Both the position numbers and the translations under genes were made by a program. From assembly GCF_029852145.1 (NCBI RefSeq), contig NC_079977.1, positions 16,811,948 to 16,875,947 on the forward strand: a stretch of DNA of 64,000 nt, written 5' to 3'. The notes beneath the pieces are model-generated. The model was not told the origin of the DNA. It did not search any database and saw nothing but the letters and a program-made list of their open reading frames with translations. Below are positions 1-11,339 of this stretch, in pieces (positions within the stretch are counted from its first letter, which is position 1; every line of letters begins with the position of its first letter). Origin of the DNA: Microplitis mediator. Its lineage: Eukaryota; Arthropoda; Insecta; Hymenoptera; Braconidae.

Positions 1-362
1 TTTTTTTAACCGTTAAATTGAGAAGGAAAATACAATTTCGAAATAAAAATAAAACATGTTGAAGTCGTAATAATAAAACATTTATTTAATATTTTTTCAA
101 AGATATTTTTTTGGTATATATAAAATTTATTATTAATTAATTTAACTTTATAAATTATAATATCACATCAGATTCCAAAACTATTATAATTTATTCCTTT
201 TGAGTAAATAACTCATTTCTTTGTATTCAAAATACGCACATTTAGAAAATTAAAAAAACCATAGGTGCAATTTTTTCAAATACTTTTTTTCTATAATTTA
301 TCATTTTTAAAAAAATCCAAAAATTATTAGGCGTCTGCTAACTTCAGTATCATAAAGAAACG

Positions 363-717
363 TTAAATGTCCCCAAGTTTAGTACCGTCGGTATACTGCA
401 GATTGGAAAGAAAGAACTGAAACACAAACCACTGGATAATTACGCAAATTCATCAACAAATAACTGCATAATAAAATATCTAATCATTTAAAAGAAATGA
501 GAATTGAATCGTCTTCTTACTTTGTTTTTTATATCTTTGTAATTAATGAATTTATCATGCTGCATTTTATATATGTGGTACTGTTTGCCGGTTTTTTTTT
601 TGCATGTCTAATGATTTCCTCCCATTCGCTGGGTTCATAAATTGGTGTGTGACGTGCGGCCCGTTCTATAACCGAGTGCATAGTATCACGCTCCATGTAA
701 GTGTGCCCGGTTTCCAA
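363..717 (-). pseudogene. Transposase-like fragment, frameshifted, possible intron
   Basis: Reading from 717 down to 521, the frame begins METGHTYMERD and continues with MHSVIERA, a Tyr-Glu-Pro-Ser-x-Trp stretch and an Ala-Lys/Arg-Lys tract. A Gly-His-Thr/Ser ... Asp-x-Met-His ... Ile-Glu pattern of this kind occurs, as I recall, in uncharacterised transposase-like proteins of insects; that assignment is from memory. A run of ten A (minus strand, near 592-601) seems to have lost one base: the -1 frame after it stays open and family-like (KQYHIYKMQHDKF). That frame meets a consensus donor (GTAAGA at 520) and could resume after a TTTCAG acceptor at 417, ending in a stop at 363-365. No upstream start or other domain is visible, so it is a truncated relic. 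It has no TIR of its own. Confidence 0.5.
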
Positions 718-826
718 AAATTTTTAATTTAGATGCTGAAGCGTTGGATGTGCATGGAGAGAAAGACCTAACATTGCCACGACAATAGAATTTTTATTTT
801 AACCTAGAACTAAAAATAGATTAATA

Positions 827-1759
827 CACGGAAAGAAAATTATAGGAAGTATTGCTATGCATTATGGGAATGGTTCCCATAATGGTATGGGAATAGTACC
901 TATACCACTATAGGGATAGTTCCCATATATTATGGGAACCATCCCCATAATAGTATGAGAATAGTTCCCATACCATTATGGGAACCATCCCCATAATAGT
1001 ATGAGAATAGTTCCCATACCATTCCTATAATGGTATGGGAATCATTCCCATACTATTATGGGAATGGTTCCCATATTGGTCTAGGAACTATTCCTATAAT
1101 ATTATGGGAACTATTCTCATAATGTTATGGGAACCATCCCTATAATATCATAAAATTTTTTTTTGCACAATAGTGTAGAAATTTTCCAAAATTTGAATTT
1201 TCTTGAATGTTTTGTGCTGACAAAAAATTCTTGTTAAAAATTTTAATATTTTTTTGCCAAATACGATTTTTTTTTTCAATGTTTGAATTTTTGTTTTTAT
1301 GTTTAATAATATTTCTATGTATTGTAGAAGTAATTACCACACTTCTTTAAATTAATTTTTTCATGATAATATGGGAACCATTCCCATAATATTATAGGAA
1401 TGGTTCCTATAATAGTATAGGAACTATTCCAATAATATTATGGGAATGATTCCCATAATGGTATACGAACCATTCCAATTGCATTATGGGAATAGTTCCC
1501 ATAAATTATAGGAATGATTCCCATAACACTATAGGAATGGTTCCTATAAATTATAGGAACCATTCCTATAATCATAGGAACCATTCCTATAGCGTTATGG
1601 GTATCATTCCCATAATTATAGGAACTATTCCTATAATTATGGGAAACATTCCTATAATTATAGGAACCGCTCCCATAATTTATGGTCGTAATTCCTATGA
1701 TGGTATAGGAAAAAATTTTACAAAGTTATGGGAACCGCTGCCATAATTTTCTTTCCGTG
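827..1759. mobile_element. MITE-like palindrome-ladder element, copy 1 (family A)
   Basis: The ends are CACGGAAAGAAAATTAT and its reverse complement, flanked by TA on both sides (825-826 and 1760-1761). The interior is a ladder of short palindromes of the type GGGAACCATTCCC separated by ATAATATTAT-like spacers, on both sides of a non-palindromic core of about 220 bases (1143-1365). No transposase is encoded, so it is non-autonomous. Other copies are at 33774, 37771, 51763 and 63674. Confidence 0.85.
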
Positions 1760-2126
1760 TACAATATTAAACCATTATTTTATAATTAATAATTAAATCA
1801 TAAATCAATTGATGAACGCATTATAAAAATATTTTGTAGTTCAATTACTAGTACAATTGTCAGCATAAAAATTTAATATTTTTACTAAATTTCGCATGGA
1901 GCGAAAATTACGATAACCTTTCCTAGTAGGTTTATGAATTTTAATTCAAATTGTAGTGGTTACTAGGTGCGTATGGGAATATACCATATTGTAGAAAAAG
2001 GCTTTGATCGAGTAAAAATTACGTCTGCGTAACCAAGAGGTATAAAATCGTGTAGCGACGTTAGTCGTTCACCATAACATTTAGAATCTCATTACTCTGT
2101 ATTGGGCAAGGTCTGTTTATTCTCAG

Positions 2127-2342
2127 CAAGCGAAACGCTCTACCTCAAAGTCTTTAAGACGACCCACTGGTACAGACTTTGGTCCAGTGCTCTACAGACC
2201 ACCTTGCAGGGACATACACGACTGGCTCATTCGAAATGAGGCCAGTTTAGCCTATGTGTCGCCATCTCTGAGGGAAAAGCACCATTACATTGAATCGTTC
2301 CTGGATTACTATGGTAAACGTTACCATATATCGCGTTACTAA
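2127..2342 (+). CDS. Orphan terminal coding exon, unknown product
   Basis: A TTTATTCTCAG acceptor is followed by 71 open codons and TAA. The composition is unlike the surrounding repeats: it is rich in Arg, His, Tyr and Trp. It starts QAKRSTSKSLRRPTGTDFGP, passes through PCRDIHDWLIRNEA and YVSPSLREKHHYIE, and ends YGKRYHISRY. Exon length and acceptor are consistent with phase 0. There is no ATG, so this should be the last exon of a plus-strand gene whose other exons lie left of the window or are too short to see. A TATAAAA at 2041 lies just upstream but has no ATG to serve, so I do not rely on it. The frame stays open back to a stop about 55 bases upstream, so the exact start is not certain. 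I do not recognise the family. A captured exon stranded among transposable elements is an alternative. Confidence 0.5.
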   Translation, partial: QAKRSTSKSLRRPTGTDFGPVLYRPPCRDIHDWLIRNEASLAYVSPSLREKHHYIESFLDYYGKRYHISRY

Positions 2343-2696
2343 TTCGAAAAGGGCGTATAATTTTTTTTTATTGTCGTTTGTTCAGTAAATATATTTGGAA
2401 AAAAAAAATTTTTAAGCCACTAGGGCATCCCGGGTCAAAAAATTAGATCTGTTCTAAAATAAATGATAAATTCAAATATTTTTCCTTTAATTCAAGTTTA
2501 TAAATCGTATTTATTTTATATAAGAATTTAATCTGTTTTTGCCCGTACTATTCCTTATCCAGGCTAATATCAGACTTATTTTCGTATGATATTTAGCCTG
2601 TTTTAAATCGCGTTTAGACTAAAAACAGACTTTTTTATTATAATTATTGGTCTGTGTTCAATTGTTTTTAAGGACAAATACAGGGCTTTTTATAAA

Positions 2697-2698
2697 TA

Positions 2699-2730
<32 letters not shown>

Positions 2731-2731
2731 C
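2697..2731 (+). repeat. (AAT)n microsatellite
   Basis: Uninterrupted AAT triplets inside the CCCGGGTC element; copy 2 carries the same array at about 7379-7405, so it is an ancestral part of the element. Confidence 0.9.
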
Positions 2732-2799
2732 TAGATTTATTAATTTATTTTAATTGTCTTGGTATTTAAAACATGCTAATGCGCTTCCATAATAAGATG

Positions 2800-3120
2800 T
2801 CACACAAAGAAATTGTTGGCTCGAAACCTACCAATTTTTACAATGCTGTCAACTAAACTTGAAACAGGGAGTAACGCATCCAAAAAATTATCGTGCTCTT
2901 ACAAAAAATGATTATACTGTATCACATTACTTATTACGCGCGAGAAACTTATCGATGAGCTTCAATATCAATTACTTCCATACATTATAATAATTTTGAT
3001 GCAGCATAATAATTTTTTATAAGAGTATAGTAATTTTTTGGATACTTTACTTTCTGTTTCAAGTTTGGTCGACAGCATAATAAAAATTGGTAGATTTCGA
3101 GCCAACATTTTTCTCCGTAG
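2800..3120. mobile_element. Nested inverted-repeat insertion in copy 1
   Basis: Arms containing GTTGGCTCGAAACCTACC and its inverted partner bound a central CATTATAATAATTTT region. Copy 3 (5283-7026) lacks it and reads straight through CTTGTGACATCTTATTAC, which is an empty-site comparison. The termini (CACAGAGAGAAA versus TACGGAGAAA, clearest in copy 2) resemble the CACGGAGA ends used by other elements in the window. Confidence 0.65.
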
Positions 3121-4759
3121 CACAAGAATTTTGATGTTTTCTTATGCCAAAATATTTTCAATTTTATCCAGTAAATAAGAGAAAATTCTTGACATTTTAA
3201 GAGTTGTCTTATCACTTTTATTCAATGATATAAATATTCAATGAAGACAATTAAAAAATTCAGCTGTCAAATTTTCATTAACTGCTGACATTTTTAAACA
3301 AAAGATAGTAAATAAAACATAATCAATTCTCGAACTTAATATTTTTTCATAAATATTGCCCATAAATAATAATTTTATAAGTCCATGATTTAATCTAGCT
3401 TTGTCCTTGTAAATTTTTAGAACTAAAATTTTTTAAAGTTCACGAATTAATCTACTTTAGTCTGCTCGTAACGCGTTTGTTTTTTAAAGTAGCAGGTCGA
3501 AAAAAACTTAAAATTTTCATAAAAGATCAAAATCAGATCAAATAGTCCAATCAGACTAAAATCAGGTCAAATTTTTAAGTCCGGGTAGATCAAAAACAGA
3601 TCAAAATTTTTATCGAAGTTCAATAACAGACCAAGTAGTCTAAATACAGTCCAGTTAGACTAAAATCAGTTCAATTTTTTTGACCGGGATATAGCTCAAA
3701 TTATACGCCCTTTTGGCTTAAAAATAAGAGATTAAGGCCAAAAAGGTGCATAAATTTTTTTTCTTACTAATTGATTTGTAGGCTCGTTTTGAGCCTAAAA
3801 TAGACATCATAAGCCGAAAAAATCCTTGTTAATATTTTTATTGAATGTATACTTGTAACATTTTTTATAGATGTACATTTGTAAAAACAGACTTTTGAGA
3901 TCCGTTCAAAACAATAGTTTTAAACACGAGATTTAAAGCTGACATAATTATCGATAATCTTTATGATACCCAATTACCAATTTCTAGGGTAAAGTATCTG
4001 GGCTTGGAGTACTTTCGTTCATCAGGAACAATTCCACGAAAATTCCACCGCTTTTACGAAAATTCTAGTTTTAATGATGGTATTAATAAGTTATATTTTT
4101 TATTCATTTATTATTTTTTTTTTTTTTTACTTTAAAAAATATATAAAATTTCAATGACAGTAATTACGAAAATATTCAAATTTTTTTTTGCTTTTTAGAA
4201 AATGATTTAGATATGGAGCTTGATGGTGTTGGAATTATACCCAAATAAACTTTTTTTTCTTCGTTTAAAAAATTATAAAAAAAATATTAAATCAATGAAG
4301 ACTAATAAAATTTAAATTAAACGATTACTAATTATTTTTGAAGTAAATTAAACTTCTAGAGCAAATTTTTTCTCATTGAACAAAAAAAAATTTACACGCC
4401 CTTTTAGCTTTAAGCTTAGTGACTTGAACCAAAAAGGCGTATAGCTTAAATTTTAAGCCTTTTCGGCATTCAAAATATTTTTTCCAATTTTTAGCTTTAG
4501 AATAACTTATTCTAAAGCTAAAAATTGGAAAAAATTAGACTTATTCTGAATAAGTCTACAATATGACTGGTAATCTGTGGTACCTACTAGCCACAGCTAA
4601 AAAATTTTAAGATACTGTTAAAAAATACGTATGGGCTAAATGGAATATTATGTGACGGAACTTTAAATCTAAAGTCCATCTTGTAAGAAATAATGTATGG
4701 GAAGAACCTCCACTTTCTACCTACCGTATGAACCAAATAATTTTTACCAATGGCAATAT

Positions 4760-5281
4760 CCCGGGTCGAAAACTTCGATTTGATTTTAGTCTAACCGGAC
4801 TGTATTTGAACTATCCAGACAGCATTCAAGTCGGGATGACTGCTTTACGACGTCTTTTTGAAGGCGTCCTCAAGAAGTCTTATAATGACTTCTTAAAAGT
4901 ATCATTTTTAAGAACTCTTAATTAAGAGTTCTTGAAGACTCCATAAATAAGACGTCAGTTTTGTGACGTCTAAATGTATTTTTTTTTTTAACTTCTTTAT
5001 GAAGTCAAAATTAGGAGCTCCTTTAAGAAGTCATAGTAAATTCATACTGAAATCTTATTTGCGAAGTCAGAAAAAAGAACTCTTTTTAAAGACGTCTGAC
5101 TGAGTTCACTAGGTGGCTCATTCGACATCTTGAGAACTTCTTAAAGACTTCTTTAAGATGTTGATGAGACGTCCAAATCATCAATAGGAACTCATTCAGA
5201 ACTCATCAAGACGTCATTTTGCTATCTGGGTACTTGGCCTGTTATTGAACTTCTATAAAAATTTTAATCTGTTTTTACTCT
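4760..5281. mobile_element. CCCGGGTC-ended element, partial copy
   Basis: CCCGGGTCGAAAACTTCG and the following GATTTTAGTCTAA match the subterminal region of the family. After about 50 bases it is interrupted by the 4814-5230 element; the host resumes with TTGGCCTGTTATTGAACTTC. It then abuts the next copy, so most of the body is missing. Confidence 0.6.
4814..5230. mobile_element. GACTTC/GACGTC ladder element nested in a CCCGGGTC copy
   Basis: The ends TCCAGACAGC and GCTATCTGGG are inverted and flanked by TA (4812-4813 and 5231-5232). The 417-base interior is a ladder of AAGAAGTCTT-, GACGTC- and AAGAACTCTT-like palindromes. The plus-strand frame 4728-4925 runs across the insertion boundary and is not a gene. 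Confidence 0.7.
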
Positions 5282-5542
5282 ACCCAGACGAAAAAATTTG
5301 ATCTGATTTTAGTCTAATTGGACTATTTGATCTGTTTTTGATCTTCTGTAAAAATAGCTTTTTTGATCTGTTATTTTAAGAAAAAATTGCGTTATGGGCA
5401 GACAAAATTAGATTAATTCTTGAACTTAAAAAAATTTTAGTTCTGAAAATTTGCAAGGACAAAACTAAATTAAATCATGGACTTATAAAATTCTTATTTA
5501 TGGGCAATATTTATGAAAAAATATATTAAGTTACTGAATTGA

Positions 5543-6397
5543 CCCGAGAAAAACGAATTATATATGGCCATAAATAAATGCGACATATATGGCCATATAT
5601 AGATATTGGCTATCTATATCAATGTACATAATTTTATGCGGCCATACATAGCTTGATATGACTATATATAACTTGACCTGACTATATATAGAAATTGACA
5701 ATATATGGGCATATATAGTTTGATATGACGATATATAGCTTGATATGGCCATATATGACTTGATATAACTATGTATAGAAATTTTTAACTGAATTAAACA
5801 AAAAAATTTTTTTTTCTTGTTTTTTTTTAATTATTTTGGCAACGCAGAGATTATCAGACCTGCGAATAATTGAATTCCTAATCAAATTGGAAATTTTGAT
5901 TCAGAGAAAAAACGCTAGACTTAATAATGACCGCATCCGCTTCAGTACGATTCGAACCCGGGACCTTCCGTACGAGAGACCGACGCTTTGACGACTAGGC
6001 TATGCGACCGACAGTTATGACGAAGTTTAGGTGTGCTACTTAAGATTGAAAGAATGTAATCACTTTCGATAAAGCAAAATATAATGATATTGCTTGATTG
6101 ATTGTTGTTATTACAGTAAAAATTGGTTGATTGATATTCGATGTGTATGATAACGAGATGTAAGAAATTTTCATGTTCATTTTTATGTATGACCATATAT
6201 TTTTATATATACCTATATATAGTTATATATATTCATATACAATAACAATCGAAAACTATGTATTCCCATGTATCGTCATATATGTCCCATATATGATCTA
6301 TATATGTCCCATATATGATCTATATATGACCATATATAGATCATATATGACCATATATAATCTATATATGACCATATATAATTCGTTTTTCCCTTGG
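5543..6397. mobile_element. ATATATGGCC-palindrome element with a SINE-like core
   Basis: The ends CCCGAGAAAAACGAATT and AATTCGTTTTTCCCTTGG are inverted. The arms consist of TATATGGCCATATATAG-type palindromes. The middle holds a tRNA-like module followed on the minus strand by about 100 bases and an A-rich tail. The host sequence on either side (ATTAAGTT and ATTATATTTTG) aligns with the uninterrupted copy 1. Confidence 0.65.
5930..6012 (-). other. tRNA-like module (SINE head)
   Basis: On the minus strand, an A-box-like GCATAGCCTAGTCG is followed about 35 bases later by a B-box GGTTCGAATC inside GGTCCCGGGTTCGAATCG. This is the internal Pol III promoter layout of a tRNA. Cloverleaf pairing is degraded and no discriminator or CCA context is intact. 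About 100 bases further on the strand turns A-rich (about 5800-5830), as in a tRNA-derived SINE. Confidence 0.6.
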
Positions 6398-6536
6398 ATT
6401 ATATTTTGTTTATTATTTATTTAGTGTCTTTTGTTTAAAAATTTCGGCAGTTAATGAAAGTTTGACAGCTTTATGTTTTAGTTGTCTTGACTGAATATTT
6501 ATAGTATTGAATAGAAGTAATAAAATAATTGTTAAA

Positions 6537-6662
6537 ATGTCAAGAGATTTTCCTTATTTACTAGATAAAATCGAATATATTTTGGCATTAGAAAACATCA
6601 AAATTCTTGTGACATCTTATTACAGAAGCGCATTAGCATGTTTCAAATATCAAGAAAATTAA
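6537..6662 (+). CDS. Small ORF in CCCGGGTC element, 41 aa
   Basis: The frame starts in a good insect context (TTAAAATGTCA) and reads MSRDFPYLLDKIEYILALEN, then IKILVTSYY, ending SALACFKYQEN. The composition is protein-like, with mixed charged and hydrophobic residues, in contrast to the ladder-derived frames nearby. The same sequence is present in copies 1 and 2, but there it carries an in-frame stop and is split by the nested insertion. It may be a captured exon or a relic of a protein the family once encoded. I do not recognise it. Confidence 0.3.
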   Translation: MSRDFPYLLDKIEYILALENIKILVTSYYRSALACFKYQEN

Positions 6663-7107
6663 AATAAATTCATAAATCTAGAATATAATTATTATTAATT
6701 ACATTTGTAAAAAGTTCTGTTTTTGATCTAAAAGCGATTAAAAACAAACTTAAAATGATATTAAATATAGTCTGTTTTTGTCCTTAAAAACAATTGAACA
6801 CAGACCATTAATTATAATAAAAAAATCTGGTTTTAGTCTAAACGCGATTAAATACAGACTAAATATCATACGAAAATAAGTCTGATATTGGCCTGGATGA
6901 TGACTAGTACGGACAAAAACAGATTAAATTCCCATGTAAAATAAATGCGATTTATAAACTTGAATTAAAGAAACAATATTTGAATTTATCATTTATTTGA
7001 AAACAGATCTATTTTTTTGACTCGGGATCAGAATATTTAAACGACAAAACCAATTAAATTACAGTGTTAAACCTTCTACAAAACCTATAATTGCTCAATA
7101 GAATCTA

Positions 7108-8230
7108 CCCGGGTCAAAAAACTAGATCTGTTTTAAAATAAATGATAAATTCAAATATTTTTCCTTTAATTCAAGTTTATAAATCGTATTTATTTTATAT
7201 AAGAATTTAATCTGTTTTTGCCCGTACTATTCCTTATCCAGCCCGATATCAGACTTATTTTCGTATGATATTTAGTCTGTTTTAAATCGCGTTTAGACTA
7301 AAAACAGACTTTTTTATTATAATTATTGGTCTGTGTTCAATTGTTTTTAAGGACAAAAACAGGACTTTTTATAAATATAAATAATAATAATAATAATAAT
7401 AATAATCTAGATTTATTAATTTATTATAATTTTCTTGGTATTTAAAACATGCTAATGCGCTTCCATAATAAGATGTCACAGAGAGAAAATGTTGGTTCGA
7501 AACCTACCAATTTTTACAATGCTGTCGACTAAACTTGAAACAGGGAGTAAAGCATCCAAAAAATTATCGTGCTCTTACAAAAAATGATTATACTGTATCA
7601 CATTACTTATTACGCGCGAGAAACTTATCGATGAGCTTCAATATCAATTACTTCCATACATTATAATAATTTTGATGCAGCATAATAATTTTTTATAAGA
7701 GTATAGTAATTTTTTGGATACTTTACTTTCTGTTTCAAGTTTGGTCGACAGCATAATAAAAATTGGTAGATTTCGAGCCAACATTTTTCTCCGTAGCACA
7801 AGAATTTTGATATTTTCTTATGCCAAAATATTTTCAATTTTATCCAGTAAATAAGAGAAAATTCTTGACATTTTAAGAGTTGTTTTATCACTTTTATTCA
7901 ATGATATAAATATTCAATGAAGACAACTAAGAATTAAGCTGTCAAATTTTCATTAACTGCCGACATTTTGAAACAAAAGATAGTAAATAAAACATAATCA
8001 ATTCTGCAACTTAATGTTTTTCATAAATGTTGCCCATAAATAAAAATTTTATAAATCCATGATTTAATCTAGGTTTGTCCTTGTAAATTTTCAGAACTAA
8101 AATTTTTAAAAGTTCACGTATTAATCTAATTTAGTCTGCTCGTAACGCGTTTGTTTTTTAAAGTAGCAGATCGAAAACAGCTTAAAATTTTCATAAAAGA
8201 TCAAAATCAGATCAAATTTTTCGACCCGGG
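7108..8230. mobile_element. CCCGGGTC-ended element, copy 2
   Basis: The ends CCCGGGTCAAAAAACTAG and TTTTTCGACCCGGG are perfectly inverted over the outer bases, flanked by TA (7106-7107 and 8231-8232). It is nearly collinear with copy 1, including the (AAT)n tract and the nested inverted-repeat insertion (about 7477-7795). Confidence 0.8.
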
Positions 8231-9040
8231 TAGTTTCCATTCAATGTAAACTGTATCATATTTATATTACTGAAGGAACTCATTACCATGTTGTTTATGC
8301 AATTTAAAAAAAAAAAATTTGAATATAGTAATATTAGCTCATACGTTTAAGTAAAGTTCCCTATATTTTTTCCGTGGGTTTACGAAAAATTTCGCTACCA
8401 CTCAATGAATTTCGATTAATTTGAATTTAAAATTACTCAAATTAATTAAAAAAATTTACTTTCAAACAAGCTGTTAATAAATTTTATTTTTCTTTTCCAT
8501 CATTACTAAAATAAAAAATGAATACCAGTGTGTAAAATAGCGCAAAACAAAAATTGAAAGGTGTATTTTAAGAGACATTGACACGTCCCGTATCGTTAAA
8601 CAGAGAGTGACCGTCCAGAGTACCGGCATTACCACAGTCCGATGACAATGAGCTAACAAAGTTGGTAAACACACAGAAAAACATACGCTCGAAACATCTT
8701 GAAATATATATAAGTAAGTACACACGTCGGGATCATCATACATCACTCATTTCCTCTCAAATAACTTACAAGACTAATATATTCCATGGTAACTCCCACG
8801 TTTTTTTTTCTTTCATTTTTTTTTTACTTAAACATCAGGAAAAGGATTAAATATTAATAAAAATACTTAATTATATTGGTCTTTGGTTTAATATTATACA
8901 ATGGGTATTTTTTTTTAAATTAATAATAATTATACATATCATATATTTTATAATTTAAAATTCGTTTATGGAATGATCTAACTCAATTACAAGCATTTCT
9001 ATTTATAAAATAAATATGTAAATCCTGACACTGCTCCAAT

Positions 9041-9094
<54 letters not shown>

Positions 9095-9944
9095 CAAAAA
9101 AAGAAATTTTTTCGTTGTGCGTAAATCACAGTAGCTCATCAAATTAACGTTAAAAAAAAAATAACGAGCATGACTGCTAAGAGGTAGTCAGTTCAAAATT
9201 AAATTACAAATTTTCGAAAAAAAAAAAAAATTGTTGCAGTGTCATTTAGTTTTACTTAAATTAATTAATTTTTTTTCGATGGAAAGGAGAAAAGAATTTT
9301 ATATGATTACAATAAATAATCGATGTTTTTTTTTATCACGGAATATGTAAAGCTTTTTACAAAAATAAATAAATCTGTACTAATAAATAATTATATGAAA
9401 TTAGAAATAATAATTAATTAATTTATTAAATTATTTATTTAAAAGTTAGTCAATAAATATTATCAGGCATTAATATCCGTGTTACTTGACGATTATTTTT
9501 TATCTAGCAAATACTGTACATGTTTTTTATAAATAATAATAAAAATTACATATTTTTATCTTAAAAAAAAAAAAAATGTTAAAAAAAAAATTTATTTTTT
9601 TAATTTTTATACTAAATAATAATTAATTAAATAAAATATACAATTTAATTGCGGAATCGTACATTTTGTATTTTATATACAAAATTATTTTTTTTTAATA
9701 TTAGCGGTGATTTATTTACATCAGAAAATTTAATTCAATCTTTGGATTAAATTTTTTTTTGTATTATTAAATATGTGCAGAAATAAGTGAGTGTTGAATT
9801 AAAATTATAAATGTTACTAATAATTTATTAAATAAATTATATTTATATATATATTGAACATACGGCGGTGAATGTCGGCGGTTGTTAATTTTAAAATAAT
9901 AATTATTGTTTTTCTTATTTTTAAAATCGATTAATACAAATGTC
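8231..9944. other. AT-rich intergenic DNA
   Basis: No gene is supported. A less AT-rich stretch at 8570-8760 is non-repetitive but has no convincing exon; the two overlapping frames there are on opposite strands and have unremarkable composition. The rest is poly-A/T and AT-rich DNA. Confidence 0.5.
9043..9094 (+). repeat. Poly-T tract, 52 bases
   Basis: An uninterrupted run of 52 T. It could be the poly-A tail of a decayed minus-strand retroelement, but no body is recognisable beside it. Confidence 0.9.
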
Positions 9945-11069
9945 CACAGAGAAAGATTTATGGTTCCAAGTACGTTCCAAGTTCGTTCATGAAATATCAT
10001 CCCATACCGTTATAGTAATGATTACTTGGGATTATGGGATATTGGCCCATACTTTCTGGGAAAAGTTCCCATAAGTATGGGAACAATTCCCGTCATTATG
10101 GTAACAGTTCTCTTATCGCATGTAAAAAAATTATGGTAATGATTATGGTAAATGTTATCATAATATTATAGTAATCGTTACCATCGTATTAAGGTAACCA
10201 TTACCATAATATGTGTTAACCATTACCGTAATATTATAGTAACGAGTACTTTAATATTATGGTAACAGTTACCATATATTATGGTTACCATACTGTGGTA
10301 GTAGTGGTTACCATAATATTATAGTAATCGTTACCATAATATTATAGCAACGATTACTACCATATTTATGGTAATGGTTACCATATTTATGGTAATGGTT
10401 ACCATATTTATGGTAATGGTTACCATAAATATGGTAATGGTTACCATATATTGTGGTAATAGTTACTATATATTATGATAATGGTTACTACATTGATGGT
10501 AACCATTACCATAAATATGGTAACCATTATTATAAATATGATAACCATTACCATAAATTTGGTAACTATTATCATAAATATGGTAACCATTACCATAACC
10601 ATGGTAACCATTACCATAAATATGGTAACCATTATCATAAATATGGTAACCTTTACCATAAATACGGTAGTTATCGTTTCTATAATATTATGGTAACGAT
10701 TACTATAATATTATGGTAATAATTACCATATATTATGGTAATGGTAACCATAATGTTATGGTAATGGTTACCATCCTGTTATAGTAGTGGGTCCTATAAT
10801 ATTATGGTAATGGTTGCCATAATATTATGGCTACAATTACTATAATATTATAGGAACCACTACTATAACAGGATGGTAACCATTACCATAATATTATAGT
10901 AACCATTACAATAATATTATGGTAACGATTACTATAATATTATAGTAATGATAACTACAATATATGGGTGCCGTTCCTACAATCAACATTTTAAAAAAAC
11001 CGGTTACCATGCATTATGGGAACCATTCCCATATTATATTGTAATTGTTACCGTAAATTTCTCTCTGTG
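9945..11069. mobile_element. GGTAACCATTACC-ladder element (family B)
   Basis: The ends CACAGAGAAAGATTTATGG and CCGTAAATTTCTCTCTGTG are inverted; TA follows the right end. The interior is a long ladder of GGTAACCATTACC palindromes and near-identical variants. Both strands therefore give spurious open frames of the type GNHYHKYGNHYHK (10453-10719) and MVTIFMVMVT (10441-10659). Its right end is homologous to the left end of the element at 15148 in inverted orientation. Confidence 0.8.
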
Positions 11070-11210
11070 TATATAATTTAACTTTCAAAATTTATAAATA
11101 TTTTTTATTATCGAAAATAAGTACTATATCGCATAAGCAAAATGACATGTAAGAAAAATATAAAATCACGATGGTGATAATACAATTTGACGATTTATGT
11201 TTAATATTCG

Positions 11211-11216
11211 TTTATT
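11211..11216 (-). terminator. Candidate poly(A) signal of the cytokine-like gene
   Basis: AATAAA on the minus strand (TTTATT on plus), about 125 bases past the stop codon of the minus-strand gene. A (CAA)n-like tract (11229-11274) lies between stop and signal and would be in the 3' UTR. Confidence 0.4.
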
Positions 11217-11228
11217 ATTACTATTATT

Positions 11229-11274
11229 ATTATTGTTGTTGTTGTTGTTGTATTTGTTGTTGTTGTTGTTGCTG
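11229..11274 (-). repeat. (AAC)n tract in the presumed 3' UTR
   Basis: GTT triplets on the plus strand, AAC on the transcribed strand, with one interruption. Confidence 0.8.
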
Positions 11275-11339
11275 TAATGGTTGAAACGAATAAATCGCCG
11301 TCTTGTTCTATTACGCCGACTTACTCCGCCTTGCCATCC

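Larger units (their letters stand above)
2429..3688. mobile_element. CCCGGGTC-ended element, copy 1
   Basis: The left end CCCGGGTCAAAAAATTAG and right end TTTTTTTGACCGGG are inverted, flanked by AT on each side (2427-2428 and 3689-3690). Subterminal DNA on both sides repeats GATCTG/CAGATC and AGACTAAAA motifs. The middle holds a nested smaller inverted-repeat element (about 2799-3125) that interrupts a short reading frame found intact in copy 3. A 76-codon minus-strand frame (2985-3215) shared with copy 2 spans the nested insertion and is therefore probably not a gene. Confidence 0.75.
5283..7026. mobile_element. CCCGGGTC-ended element, copy 3 (opposite orientation)
   Basis: It begins CCCAGACGAAAAAATTTG after TA and ends TTTTTTTGACTCGGG. 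The body is the reverse complement of copies 1 and 2. It lacks the nested insertion of copies 1 and 2 but has its own insertion at 5543-6397. It keeps an intact 41-codon frame at 6537-6662. Confidence 0.7.

Noticed and set aside
1140..1340. 66-codon frame in the core of family A, repeated in other copies
   Set aside because: The reading frame is shifted and its C-terminal half differs between copies (compare 34030-34230 and 52096-52290), so protein-level conservation is absent.
2041..2066. TATAAAA with a TTAGTC initiator-like site just upstream of the orphan exon
   Set aside because: Spacing is slightly short and no ATG lies between it and the exon; it may be coincidental.
2985..3215. 76-codon minus-strand frame shared by the elements at 2429 and 7108
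   Set aside because: It spans a nested insertion that is absent from the 5283 copy; conservation reflects recent common descent of the two copies.
10441..10719. Overlapping open frames of about 72-88 codons on both strands (GNHYHKYGNHYHK and MVTIFMVMVT)
   Set aside because: They follow from the GGTAACCATTACC ladder, which lacks stops in several frames; not genes.
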